Of a DNA stretch of 64,000 nucleotides, positions 44,311 to 54,409 are shown piece after piece. Where the stretch lies: assembly GCA_950097015.1 (NCBI GenBank), contig CATNEN010000038.1, positions 20,124,001-20,188,000 of the forward strand, written 5' to 3'. Position 1 is the stretch's first letter; every line of letters begins with the position of its first letter. Position numbers and translations under genes: made by a program. Below the pieces are notes generated by a model, which saw only the letters and a list, made by a program, of their open reading frames with translations, had not been told where the DNA came from and did not search any database. The DNA comes from Macrostomum hystrix (Eukaryota; Platyhelminthes; Macrostomidae).

Positions 44311-45226
44311 AGTCAATATCTTTTTTAAAAAAATTATTAGCAACCTCGATCTTGAGTGCAATCTTTTTCCCCTATTATAACCTTATCGTTTTGTAGCATG
44401 AGGCTTTTCGATTATGCTGCCCAACTATACTATAAATTGTTTATGAGATTGCTGATTCGATTTTGAGACCTGTCATCGCAACGCCTGTACACCAAGCTGT
44501 GCGCCGGCGAAGGCTAAGATTAGCGGGACACGTGATTAGCGGGTCACGTGATTAGCGGGTCACGTGATCCGAGACAAACTTGGCCTTACCCGGCTCGCCC
44601 AGCCAATCAACGCGCACTATAGGGTCAGAAGAAACTCGGCTAATGCCACACCCGGGCAGCCAGAGTCGTGAACCAATCGCGGAACCAATCTGCAGGAAAC
44701 TCAGAGCGAATGATAAGGAGAAAAATAAGGTTGAGAGAGAAGGCCTACAATAATAAAAAACACAATAAATGTACGATTAGGATGGGATCCAACAAATATT
44801 TTAAGGTCTTTTAAATAATTTTACGAGTAATTAATTACCGATGGCCCCTGACTATGCCAGTTGTACAGCCAACAGTACAGCCGCGGCGATTGTGCGACAC
44901 GCATCTCATGAAGGCTGAGCACAGTTGTTCAGTCCATGGACTGGTGGGACGCCACACCCTCCCTCAATTACCCCAGCTGGGTGAAGTGAAGCAATCCAGA
45001 GATAACACAGATAAGCTAGGGTGTTGCTAAAGGGCGCAAATCGTTCCAGACTACAACTAGGCTATAATCCCCATTTTAACCTTGTATACTACTGATCAGG
45101 TTGAGTAGCATGAGTAGAGTTTCATTATTCCCTGACAACCTGATACTCGCATGACTTGAGTCTGCATGCTAAGCATTGAAATTCCTTCACAATAGTCTAG
45201 GACAATAGCAGCTGCCTACAATAGGC
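44311..45226. other. Spacer between tRNA-Arg copies 1 and 2
   Basis: Contains three CACGTG palindromes spaced 16 bp (44529, 44545, 44561), each within GCGGG(A/T)CACGTGAT. It also has a SINE-like block at about 44870-45060 with GTTCAGTCCATGGACTGG that recurs at 55690-55740. No coding gene. Confidence 0.5.
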
Positions 45227-45299
45227 GGCCCTGTGGCCTAATGGATAAGGCGTCTGACTTCGAATCAGAAGATTGCAGGTTCGAGTCCTGCCAGGGTCG
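45227..45299 (+). tRNA. trnR-TCG: tRNA-Arg (TCG), copy 2
   Basis: Identical to copy 1 over all 73 nt, with the same upstream block. A run of seven T at about 45311 can end Pol III transcription. Confidence 0.96.
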
Positions 45300-45459
45300 G
45301 GCTAAAGTCAATTTTTTTGTAAAAAAGTTTAACAAATTGGAGCATGGACAACCTAATAGAGATAGTAATTATTAAAACTAGCTAATTTAAAAGTTTTAAT
45401 TGTCCTGCAAGTCTTAGATAGCAAAGTTTGCTTTCTGCTGCTGGTGTGGGATATTAGTT

Positions 45460-45870
45460 CTCTGCTGTTGGGGAGACATTGGTTCTCTGCTGCTGCTGGG
45501 AGACATTGGTTCTCTGCTGCTGGGGGGACATTGGTTCTCTGCTGTTGGGGAGACATTGGTTCTCTGCTGCTGCTGGGAGACATTGGTTCTCTGCTGTTGG
45601 GGAGACATTGGTTCTCTGCTGCTGGGGGGACATTGGTTCTCTGCTGCTGGGAGACATTGGTTCTCTGCTGCTGCTGGGAGACATTGGTTCTCTGCTGCTG
45701 GGAGACATTGGTTCTTTGCTGCTGGGGGGACATTGGTTCTCTGCTGCTGGGAGACATTGGTTCTCTGCTGCTGCTGGGAGACATTGGTTCTCTGCTGCTG
45801 GGAGACATTGGTTCTCTGCTGCTGGGGGGACATTGGTTCTCTGCTGCTGGGGGACATTGGTTCTCTGCTG
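45460..45870 (+). repeat. 24-bp minisatellite between tRNA copies 2 and 3
   Basis: About 17 copies of a unit of 22-27 bp: GGGAGACATTGGTTCTCTGC followed by TGCT repeated one to three times. Length changes come from the CTG triplets. It gives false ORFs in several frames on both strands. Confidence 0.95.
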
Positions 45871-46331
45871 CTTTCGTTGTCTCTTCGGAGGGACGTTCGG
45901 TGCCACAAGGAGGGGAGCGAATTCACAATTTTAAATTCATTAGATTATTGAGAATTCGCAAAGCTTATTATAAAATCTTTTTTATGTCATATTAATAGCG
46001 TAAGTTGGACGTAATTTGCTAAATGTCGATTATTTGTATTTTTGTTGCAATCAATCAACTTTATCGTTATTAATTGCGTTTTATTACAGTCTATACTTCG
46101 CCCTGAATTTCGGTTTCTAAATATGACCCAATAAAAGACCTGACCCTAAAAGGACATTGCTGAACAAAACAGAAGGGGTAGTATAAAGTCGAAATTCAAA
46201 CTACAATTCTGACTATTTAGGGTTTCAGTAAGTGTGAGTAAGGGCGACCATTTTGCACATTCTCAACAACTGCTTCCCAATGTAGCCCCAAACCCGATAG
46301 TCTAGGACAATAGCAGCTGTCTTCAATAGGC
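45871..46331. other. Spacer before tRNA-Arg copy 3
   Basis: AT-rich. No gene was recognised apart from the conserved upstream tRNA block at 46298. Confidence 0.35.
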
Positions 46332-46404
46332 GGCCCTGTGGCCTAATGGATAAGGCGTCTGACTTCGAATCAGAAGATTGCAGGTTCGAGTCCTGCCAGG
46401 GTCG
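46332..46404 (+). tRNA. trnR-TCG: tRNA-Arg (TCG), copy 3
   Basis: Same 73-nt sequence as copy 1. It is followed by a TATATTTTTTG terminator-like run and then by a block that is duplicated after copy 6. Confidence 0.96.
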
Positions 46405-46479
46405 GGCTGAAGACTATATTTTTTGTGTGTGCTTTACCATACAATATTCTAAGCTTGATCGTCGGGTTGACACGAGCTT

Positions 46480-46832
46480 GTCAGCCTTATCAGCGAGCTT
46501 GTCAGCTTTGACAGCGAGCTTGTCAGCGAGTTTGTCAGCTTTGTCAGCGTGCTTATCAGCGAGCTTGTCAGCGAGCTTGTCAGCGAGCTTGTCAGCGAGC
46601 TTGTCAGCGAGCTTGTCAGCGAGCTTGTCAGCGAGCTTGTCAGCGAGCTTGTCAGCGAGCTTGTCAGCGAGCTTGTCAGCGAGCTTGTCAGCGAGCTTGT
46701 CAGCGAGCTTGTCAGCGAGCTTGTCAGCGAGCTTGTCAGCGAGCTTGTCAGCGAGCTTGTCAGCGAGCTTGTCAGCGAGCTTGTCAGCGAGTTTGTCAGC
46801 CTTGTCAGCGAGCTTGTCAGTGACCTTATCAG
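46480..46832 (+). repeat. 12-bp minisatellite GCGAGCTTGTCA
   Basis: About 28 almost perfect copies of GCGAGCTTGTCA, with a few variants at both edges (CCTTGTCA, TTTGACAG). Its flanks are shared with the array at 48870-49140, so the two are alleles-in-tandem of one ancestral array. It also yields false ORFs of repeated Ser-Glu-Leu-Val and Ser-Ala-Ser-Leu. Confidence 0.97.
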
Positions 46833-47019
46833 TTTTAAACCTGTCAGAGTGCTTAATACTGAAATTACAAGTTGTATACTACTGACCGATTTGAGTAGCA
46901 TAGGCATAATCACAATATTCCCTTTCCCTTTAAATACGCAATTTGATACCCGCATGATTTTAATTCTTCAACCGTTGATTCACAATAGTCTAGGACAATA
47001 GCAGCTGTCTTCGATAGGC

Positions 47020-47092
47020 GGCCCTGTGGCCTAATGGATAAGGCGTCTGACTTCGAATCAGAAGATTGCAGGTTCGAGTCCTGCCAGGGTCG
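47020..47092 (+). tRNA. trnR-TCG: tRNA-Arg (TCG), copy 4
   Basis: Same 73-nt sequence as copy 1, same upstream block, followed by a run of seven T. Confidence 0.96.
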
Positions 47093-47334
47093 GGCTGAAG
47101 CCAATTTTTTTGGCTTCATAAGTAGATAAGTAGTTGCACATAAATTAGGCTGAAGTCCTCTTTTTGTGACGCTTGTTGCCATTTTTGTGTATGTTTTGTG
47201 CTCAATGACAAATAAAATAAGCTTACTAAGACTGACATAATTGCTTGGGATTTCTGATTGAAGTCGTGAGGTCCTGTCCTAATATAATATTATTTGCATG
47301 AGGGCTGCGGGACATGATTTGGAGTGTTTGAGTG

Positions 47335-47405
47335 AGTCTATGGAGTGTAGGAGTGAGTCTATGGAGTGTAGGAGTGAGTCTATGGAGTGTAGGAGTGAGT
47401 CGATG
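47335..47405 (+). repeat. 21-bp short tandem repeat
   Basis: Four copies of GAGTGTAGGAGTGAGTCTAT plus G in the spacer between tRNA copies 4 and 5. The rest of that spacer (47093-47665) shows no gene. Confidence 0.9.
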
Positions 47406-47665
47406 GAGTGCAGCAGTAGTTATTTGAATTTTTGGCTGATTTCGAGAGTCTAGATGCATTGACAGATGACACAATGGAGAGGGATGTCGCAGTACCCAGT
47501 TATCATGCATGTCCCCTATGGGCTACTTAATGGATTGAGTAGTCAAAGTAAATTCACGCCACTGTTTCCTCAGTACTCTGGAGGCAACCCGATACCCGCA
47601 TGATTTTAATTCTTCAACCGTTGATTCACAATAGTCTAGGACAATAGCAGCTGTCTACAATAGGC

Positions 47666-47738
47666 GGCCCTGTGGCCTAATGGATAAGGCGTCTGACTTC
47701 GAATCAGAAGATTGCAGGTTCGAGTCCTGCCAGGGTCG
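47666..47738 (+). tRNA. trnR-TCG: tRNA-Arg (TCG), copy 5
   Basis: Same 73-nt sequence as copy 1. The upstream block lies within a longer shared segment (CCCGCATGATTTTAATTCTT) also found before copy 4 and, with changes, before copy 7. Confidence 0.96.
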
Positions 47739-47899
47739 GGCTGAAGACGATATTTTTTGCTATGATATTTACAAGCTACCGGGCAAGATTCTAGAGTTCT
47801 CAGGCTTTTAGGTCGTTTCCAATAAATACAAGAGAGAAATTATAAATTGCCACAACTCTTCAGCATGTCAACGTTGTTATCATCGAGCTTAGCGGCCTC

Positions 47900-48262
47900 A
47901 CATGTTAACCTCACCGCCTAACCTGTTAACCTCACCGCCTAACCTGTTAACCTCACCGCCTAACCTGTTAACCTCACCGCCTAACCTGTTAACCTCACCG
48001 CCTAACCTGTTAAACTCACCGCCAAACCTGTTAACCTCACCGCCTAACCTGTTAACCTCACCGCCTAACCTGTTAAACTCACCGCCAAACCTGTTAACCT
48101 CACCGCCTAACCTGTTAACCTCACCGCCTAAACTGTTAACCTCACCGCCTAACCTGTTAAACTCACCGCCAAACCTGTTAACCTCACCGCCTAACCTGTT
48201 AACCTCACCGCCTAACCTGTTAACCTCACCGCCTAACCTGTTCACCTCACCACGTAACCTGT
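47900..48262 (+). repeat. 21-bp minisatellite
   Basis: About 17 copies of a 21-bp unit with core CTCACCGCCTAACCTGTTAA. Variants are AACTCACCGCCAAAC. It reads open in frame on both strands only because the unit is a multiple of three. Confidence 0.97.
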
Positions 48263-48722
48263 TAACCTCACTGTTGGTATCACTGTTGATCTCACTTGTC
48301 GCATTGTATATTATGATATGCCATTCTAATTTTTACACAGTTATGTTGGTCAATCACGAAAGGGATTAAAATCCGGTTCATACTACTTGATATTCATAGC
48401 CAATCGGCTATGCAGCTAAACGAGTCACGAAATGCCGTACTATTTAAATTTACGAAACTCAAAGTAAAATAATTTTTCAGTTTAATTTGATCTTTCAAAT
48501 CCCAATGTTTTGATACGAACAATTGCCATTGTACTCAAGTGAAGAAACATTCTTTCTGTATTTCTTTCTTCCCGTTGGGGGAAGGAAAAAACACCCACAC
48601 TTTGCTGTTAAAGCGTCGGGATCTAAAGTTTCTACAATGTATACTCTGGCTATACATTCAAGTGGCATGATCAATAACATAGGAAGGATAGTCTAGGACA
48701 ATAGCAGCTGTCTTCAATAGGC
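48263..48722. other. Spacer before tRNA-Arg copy 6
   Basis: AT-rich, no gene recognised; ends with the tRNA upstream block at 48689. Confidence 0.35.
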
Positions 48723-48795
48723 GGCCCTGTGGCCTAATGGATAAGGCGTCTGACTTCGAATCAGAAGATTGCAGGTTCGAGTCCTGCCAGGGTCG
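48723..48795 (+). tRNA. trnR-TCG: tRNA-Arg (TCG), copy 6
   Basis: Same 73-nt sequence as copy 1. Its downstream flank (GACTATATTTTTTGTGTGCT and onward) copies that of tRNA copy 3. Confidence 0.96.
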
Positions 48796-48869
48796 GGCCG
48801 AAGACTATATTTTTTGTGTGCTTTACCATACAATATTCTAAGCTTGATCGTCGGGTTGACACGAGCTTG

Positions 48870-49140
48870 TCAGCCTTATCAGTGACCTTGTCAGTGACCT
48901 TGTCAGTGACCTTGTCAGTGACCTTGTCAGTGACCTTGTCAGTGACCTTTTCAGTGACATTGTCAGCCTTGTCAGCGACCTTGTCAGCCTCGTCAGCGAG
49001 CTTGTCAGCCTTGTCAGTGACCTTGTCAGTGACCTTGTCAGTGACCTTGTCAGTGACCTTGTCAGTGACCTTGTCAGCCTTGTCAGCGAGCTTGTCCCTG
49101 AGCTTGTCAGCCATGTCAGTGAGCTTGTCAGCGAACCTGT
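48870..49140 (+). repeat. 12-bp minisatellite AGTGACCTTGTC
   Basis: About 20 copies of a 12-bp unit, mostly AGTGACCTTGTC with some AGCGAGCTTGTC and AGCCTTGTC. It occupies the same place, relative to its tRNA neighbours, as the GCGAGCTTGTCA array at 46480-46832 but has amplified a different variant. Confidence 0.96.
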
Positions 49141-49315
49141 CAGAGTGCTTAATACTGAAATGACAAGCTGTATACTACTGACCGATTTGAGTAGCATGGG
49201 CATAATCACAATATTCTCTTACCCTTTAAATACGCAATTTGATACCCGCATGATTTTAACTCTTCAATGGCTGATTGACAATAGTCTAGGACAATAGCAG
49301 CTGTCTTCAACAGGC

Positions 49316-49388
49316 GGCCCTGTGGCCTAATGGATAAGGCGTCTGACTTCGAATCAGAAGATTGCAGGTTCGAGTCCTGCCAGGGTCG
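49316..49388 (+). tRNA. trnR-TCG: tRNA-Arg (TCG), copy 7
   Basis: Same 73-nt sequence as copy 1, last of the cluster. A run of seven T follows near 49404. Confidence 0.96.
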
Positions 49389-50600
49389 GGCTGAAGACGA
49401 TAATTTTTTTGCCTCAATGCAATCCACAATGCAAGCCAGATTTGAAGCCAGTGGCACTATGCACTTATTCACTATGTTTCAGTGACTCACTCGATTAGCA
49501 ACAGAAGGAATTAATGTAGAACTACCTATTTTTTGTGCTGCACCCGAACGAAGCAACGCACGCGCACGGAACTCAAGAAGACGGGTCAATTTTTTGTTCC
49601 GCATCTTCTGAGATAAGAGTCAAGTCGCCAGCTCTTCAGACCGTCGAGATATTCAAGGTTTCTGTCCGTAAGTCAGATTTTTTCCGGTTAGAGCTAGTGT
49701 ATTTCATGCACCCCTATATACAAATTACCATTGCGCCTAAGTGAGGCCTTGCCAGGCCTTCAAAATTTATCAGCAAGTCACCCGAATGTGCCTGCATAAT
49801 ATCTGTCGTCGGTGGTCACCTACCTTTATCTAGACGGATTCGCTGGAGCTTCAATGGCTTCAACAGGTGGAAATATGCCACTATGGACACCATGACGCGA
49901 ATTTCTCAAATTTCACTGATCAAGCCAAAATATTAGGCGCATCTCAACCACAGGACACCATCGCCTAGTCTGTCAATATATCAGTCACCACCCAACGCTG
50001 TTAGCATTCAGGCGCTGACAAAAAAATACAGGGGGACCCTTGGTATAAAAACGGGAGGTTAAATGTCTTGGTAGTCCAACGCTTAAAGTTCTTTTGGCTC
50101 GAAAGGATACAAATTATTACGCCTTTGGATGAAATTCGAACTCAATACCTCTTACCTCTCTAGCGATTAGAAGTCGGTGCTAGAAATCACCGTCTAAATG
50201 GTGACACTAGAACCGCAGCCAGCGAGGAACCAATTCTGCCCATTCCGCTGACAAGCCATTACCAAGCCTTCTCAAGCCGTTATCGTTTTTCATTTACTAC
50301 TACGAGTAGCTTGTGTAAGTTTTATACTTCGTTCGACCGAGCTATGCATTCTAAGAGAAATAATATGCAGGTATTTTGGATACTAAATTTAAATCAGAAG
50401 TTATAATTAATCATGCATGGTTGACACTGCAGTCCAAATTAGTTCACCACAGCCCAGATAGCAACAGCTAATGCACACATTTATACCTGATTTCCTGTTT
50501 TCATGCCACTCGCGCTGACGCATTTAGACCAATCTATAGGTTTGCATACCAGTCAGAAGCTGCTCTGATTCGCATCGGTGTGTTAATTTACCAGTTTGGC
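49389..50600. other. Intergenic region before the Toll-like receptor
   Basis: No gene recognised. A minus-strand SINE tail fragment lies at about 50195-50256 (TGGTGACACTAGAACCGCAG, CAATTCTGCCCATTCCGCTG), preceded at 50100-50185 by a reversed B-box-like ATTCGAACTCAATACC. Confidence 0.45.
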
Positions 50601-50618
50601 GACTTAAATGACAGCATG

Positions 50619-50626
50619 TATAAAAG
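50619..50626 (+). promoter_or_regulatory. TATA box of the Toll-like receptor gene
   Basis: TATAAAAG, 100 bp upstream of the chosen ATG at 50719, so transcription would start near 50650. Confidence 0.5.
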
Positions 50627-50718
50627 CCCATGCAAAATTTGCAAAAGCTTCAAACAAAATAAGCTGGCATGCAATTATAGCGTACAGTCAAAAGAAATCT
50701 GCATCACATCGAGTCGAA

Positions 50719-53700
50719 ATGAAGCCATGCTATGTGATTCTGATTTTTTTTTCCGTGACACTAGCAACTGTCTGTTTGTGTGCCAAAACTCCCTGCACAT
50801 TTCCCTCCCATTGTGGTTGCTCGCTAAAAGCAAAAAGCAGAGGCCAAACGCTGCGGTGCGCATCGATGGAAAACTGTTTCAATCAGCTGGACATGGACGG
50901 CATCGGGGACTCGATTCGCCTTGACACCTGCCCAGTGACGAGCTTATTCGTCAGCTGTAGCAAGTTCTGGTCGACTGTTAAGCTGAGAGTGAGCCATTTT
51001 CGTCACCCAAGCTGGCGCCACTTGACAAATCTTCTATTGGGCACTGGCTGTGTGTTCCAGCTGCACCAGCATCGCTTATTGGCAATGCTGCCTAGCTTGA
51101 GAAAAATCACTATAGCAAATGCCAGACTGTCAACTAACTTGAATAGATTCTCTGAGATTTTATGTTGTCCACCCAAGCTTGAGCGTGTTTTCTTGCAGTC
51201 GCTGAGCTATGAAACAAACGGTACTCTAATTAGTCACGAATCCTTCATTAACTTTCAATCGCTGAACAAAATTGTGTTTCATGAATCGCCAAATATTCTT
51301 GAACGGGTCGACTTCCTGCTCAACACTAGTTCGCCATATTTTGAGCTACTTTTCACAGGCCTCCCTAAAGATAGCAGAAATTTATCCAGCATGTCACTGA
51401 TAAACTTGGTGGAGGGCGTCAGTCTGTCGCTAAAGATCTCAGTGCACGGATCTCGTGCAGCTCAGCCTTTCAGCATCGATGCCCCGCCCAAGATTGGTGG
51501 CTTTAAGCTCGCCGTTCTGGCACTTTCAGGCCTCACAGTGGCGCACATAGGTGAGGCAGCGTTTCAAAACCTGAATGACTTGATGGATTTGACTGTAGTT
51601 CAGGCACAATTGGACAGGCCATTATTTCTTAAACTGCTCAGCGCTGTGAAAAACATCTCTAGACCAGAGCAACTGAGTTCAATTAGTGTTCAGTTCAATC
51701 AGAAAAGCCAGATATTTCCGTTCGACGAGTTCAACGCTTTGTGCCATAAGCTGCCTCGCCTCCAGATGTTGTCGATCAGTAATTCACCAATCAGCTTTTC
51801 AAATCCTTCTGGTCGGTTACTGAACTGTACGCGATTGCTGAAAGTGTCCATAACAAATTGTCAACTGAGAAACTCAGATATGCCAGCTGATGTGTTCAGC
51901 CTAATGCCACTGATAACCAATGTCAGACTGGATGGCAACCGATTCGAGCATTTCCCCTATGAGATTTTTCGGCCAATTCAACGCGTGACATTTTTAAGCA
52001 TATCTGGCAACAGCAACATGGACTTTCAGGCCAATTCTCTGCACAGAATTCTGCCGAATCTTCAAAAACTGGATTTGTCCCACTGTGGAATAAGCGACGA
52101 CCTAACGGACGCTTTTATCGACCAGCCATTGCTGGATACACTTGTGATGTGCTACATGAAAACTTTAAAACAAATTAAGTGCCCATTTAAGAACACTTGG
52201 TTCCGAAACTGTAGTAAACTGAAGAAGCTTGAATTTTCAAACAATCAGTTCTTCACTACCAAGAAGTGCAGCCCCGCTACGCTATTTGATCCACTGCTTA
52301 GTCTCGAGGAACTGAACATGGCAAATCTAAACCTGGGTCTTCTGGATTCAATGAATGCCCATCGAGTGCTCCGGCAGCTCAAGTCACTGCGCCGGCTAAC
52401 TCTGTCCGGCAACAGTCTCAGATCTCTGGACTCAGCCTTTTCTGAGCAAATGCCCGAGTTGACATTGTTGGATGTTTCAGAGAACTCTCTGCCGAATATT
52501 CCGCGAGATTTTCTTCAAAGAATGATGCCGCGCCTGACATTCATAAATATGAACAGCAATCCCCTTGTGTACCTGACACCAGATTCATTCAGCTGGTCAC
52601 CGGAACTAAGAATAAGTCTAGGCCCCAGTAAGTTTGCTTGCGACTGTGAGCTGCTGCCATTCACCGACTGGCTGCGAACTCAGTGGCCGATTTATCAAAT
52701 CGAGGACAAGGAGACCCAACTGAAAAACGCCATATGCAACTCGCTGCCCAACGGATCCAATCCAGTTCAAGCTGTCCGTCTTCTGAACTTCAGCATGTCA
52801 TGGTGGGATTGCTACAGGAGGCGTTTAATAGCAGCGCTGCTTTATTCGTTGGCATTTTTGTTTGCTGTTTTCCTAGTTGTCGGCCTGATACTGAGGTATC
52901 GATGGAAACTGCAATACAAATGGCTGAAACTTCGCATCAGGTATCGCCTGGTGAGGCGCCGAGTACCCACCGATTGGACCTATGAGTAAGTTTCATTATA
53001 TTACCTTATTATAAACTTAAACTGTAAGGTAATTATTACCCTGGGGTTGAGTGGCGGAGCGATGAGAAAGTCAGGGCAGGTGTACTCGTACACACCTGTG
53101 TGAGTGTGTGCCAGCGTTCATGATCTATGTGCGTGTGTACTCAGGAGTCCGCAGAATGGGCAGAACCACCTCCTCGCTGGTTGCGGGTCTAGTGTCACCA
53201 AATTATGTGCCATGGCCTGTAGCCCTCCTGCAATTACAAATACTATTATTATAGGTATTATAGGTACTATCTTAAATATAAGATACATTTAGACTTTGCG
53301 TCTCAATAAATCATCCAACTAGAAACTACAAATTTAAACTAAATGTGACAGTTTTAAAGCTAGTTTCCAATTCAGTAGCAAATTGAAAACTGTTTACTAC
53401 ACACCCGTTTTAGTCCTTAGCGTTGCATAAACAAACCAATAATAGTTCTCTCTTGAAATGATAATAATCCGCGTTCATGTGTAGCTTTGCAGTGTTTACA
53501 ACAGCCTCAGTTTCAAGTTTAGGCGTTTAAACTTAAACTTAGAGACATGGTCTAAAATGTGATAAAAAGTCAATGAAAAGTTTTGCATTAAGTTTTATGT
53601 TTGAGATCTTCATAAAACTTGAAAGTCCGCGCCTTCCACCAGTTCCACCTGCCCCCCAAAACGTACGCAGCGCTTGTTTCATACACGACGAAACTGACAG

Positions 53701-54190
53701 CGCCGCAAGTGAGTGGGTGGAAGCCCTGATCGTCAAACTCGAGACCGACCTCAAGCTTCGACTATACGAAGCGGAGAGGGACGCTCCCGCTGGCTCAAAC
53801 ATGCTGGACGAGGCGGCCTCGGCCATAGACAGAAGCCGGCACGCTGTGCTAGTACTGACGAAGGGCTTCCTGGAGAACAGGCTTAGCATGTACAGCGCAC
53901 AGTGGAGCAATGAGTCACTGTTTATACGGCGTCGCTGTCTCGCCGTCTTGGTGATGAGGGAGAAGCTGAGCGAGTCGGATCTCATGTCGCCAGAATGCAG
54001 GGTGCTGCACCGGCTCTATCGGATGTGCAAGCCCGACAGGATGATGGACTGCTGCGGCTGCGACGTCAACAGCAGCGAAGCGAATCGGCTGGGCCTCATG
54101 CTGTACAGGGGAGCGAAGACTGCTCAGGGAAAGTCAGCCGATGAGACCGTTGACTCGGAGACGAAGCCTCTGCTATTAGCAGGTCATTAG
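50719..54190 (+). CDS. Toll-like receptor (LRR ectodomain, TM, TIR domain)
   Basis: Exon 1 (50719-52985) and exon 2 (53626-54190) join in phase (donor TGA/gtaagt, acceptor GAAAG) to give 943 aa. The ATG was chosen because it begins a good signal peptide (MKPCYVILIFFSVTLATVCL); an upstream in-frame ATG at 50608 precedes the TATA box. A Cys-rich cap is followed by many leucine-rich repeats (LRRLTLSGNSLRSLDSAFSE; LTLLDVSENSLPNIPRDFLQ), then a C-terminal LRR cap (FACDCELLPFTDWLRTQWPI). TM is about 702-725 (LLYSLAFLFAVFLVVGLIL). The TIR domain (about 770-895) keeps LKLRLYEAERDAPAG (box 2) and SRHAVLVLTKGFLEN but box 1 is SACFIHDETD rather than the usual (Y/F)DAF.SY. Such receptors trigger MyD88-type signalling in defence or development. 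Poly(A) signal at 54265-54270. Confidence 0.88.
53043..53236 (+). mobile_element. tRNA-derived SINE, copy C (internally deleted)
   Basis: GGGGTTGAGTGGCGGAGCGA (A-box region) is joined directly to ATGAGAAAGTCAGGGCAGGT, missing about 150 bp including the B box. It then has the normal tail: AGTCCGCAGAATGGGCAGAA, TGCGGGTCTAGTGTCACCAA and GTAGCCCTCCTGCAATT. It ends in a TTATTATAGG-like microsatellite and lies in the Toll-like receptor intron. Confidence 0.85.
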
Positions 54191-54409
54191 GCGTGATTTT
54201 GGAGATTCAAATAGAAAAAACACAACAGTCTAAGAAAGGGAGCGTTCATGCAGTGTATCAATTAAATAAAATAGAATTGAAACTACACCTTAAACAGTGG
54301 GGCCAATTTATTACCTGCCCCAATTGAGCCAGATGTGCAGCCGAAATAACCAGGGGCGAAGCCAGCGGGAGCAAGGGGCTGCGACCCCCCAAATCGGCTG
54401 ACGAAACTA

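Noticed and set aside
45353-45951. Gln/Ser/Pro-rich or Trp/Leu-rich ORFs on both strands
   Set aside because: Derived from the 24-bp minisatellite between tRNA copies; no conserved domain and no start context.
46346-47001. ORFs of repeated SASL and SELV
   Set aside because: They are translations of a 12-bp tandem repeat and overlap tRNA-Arg copy 3 sequence.
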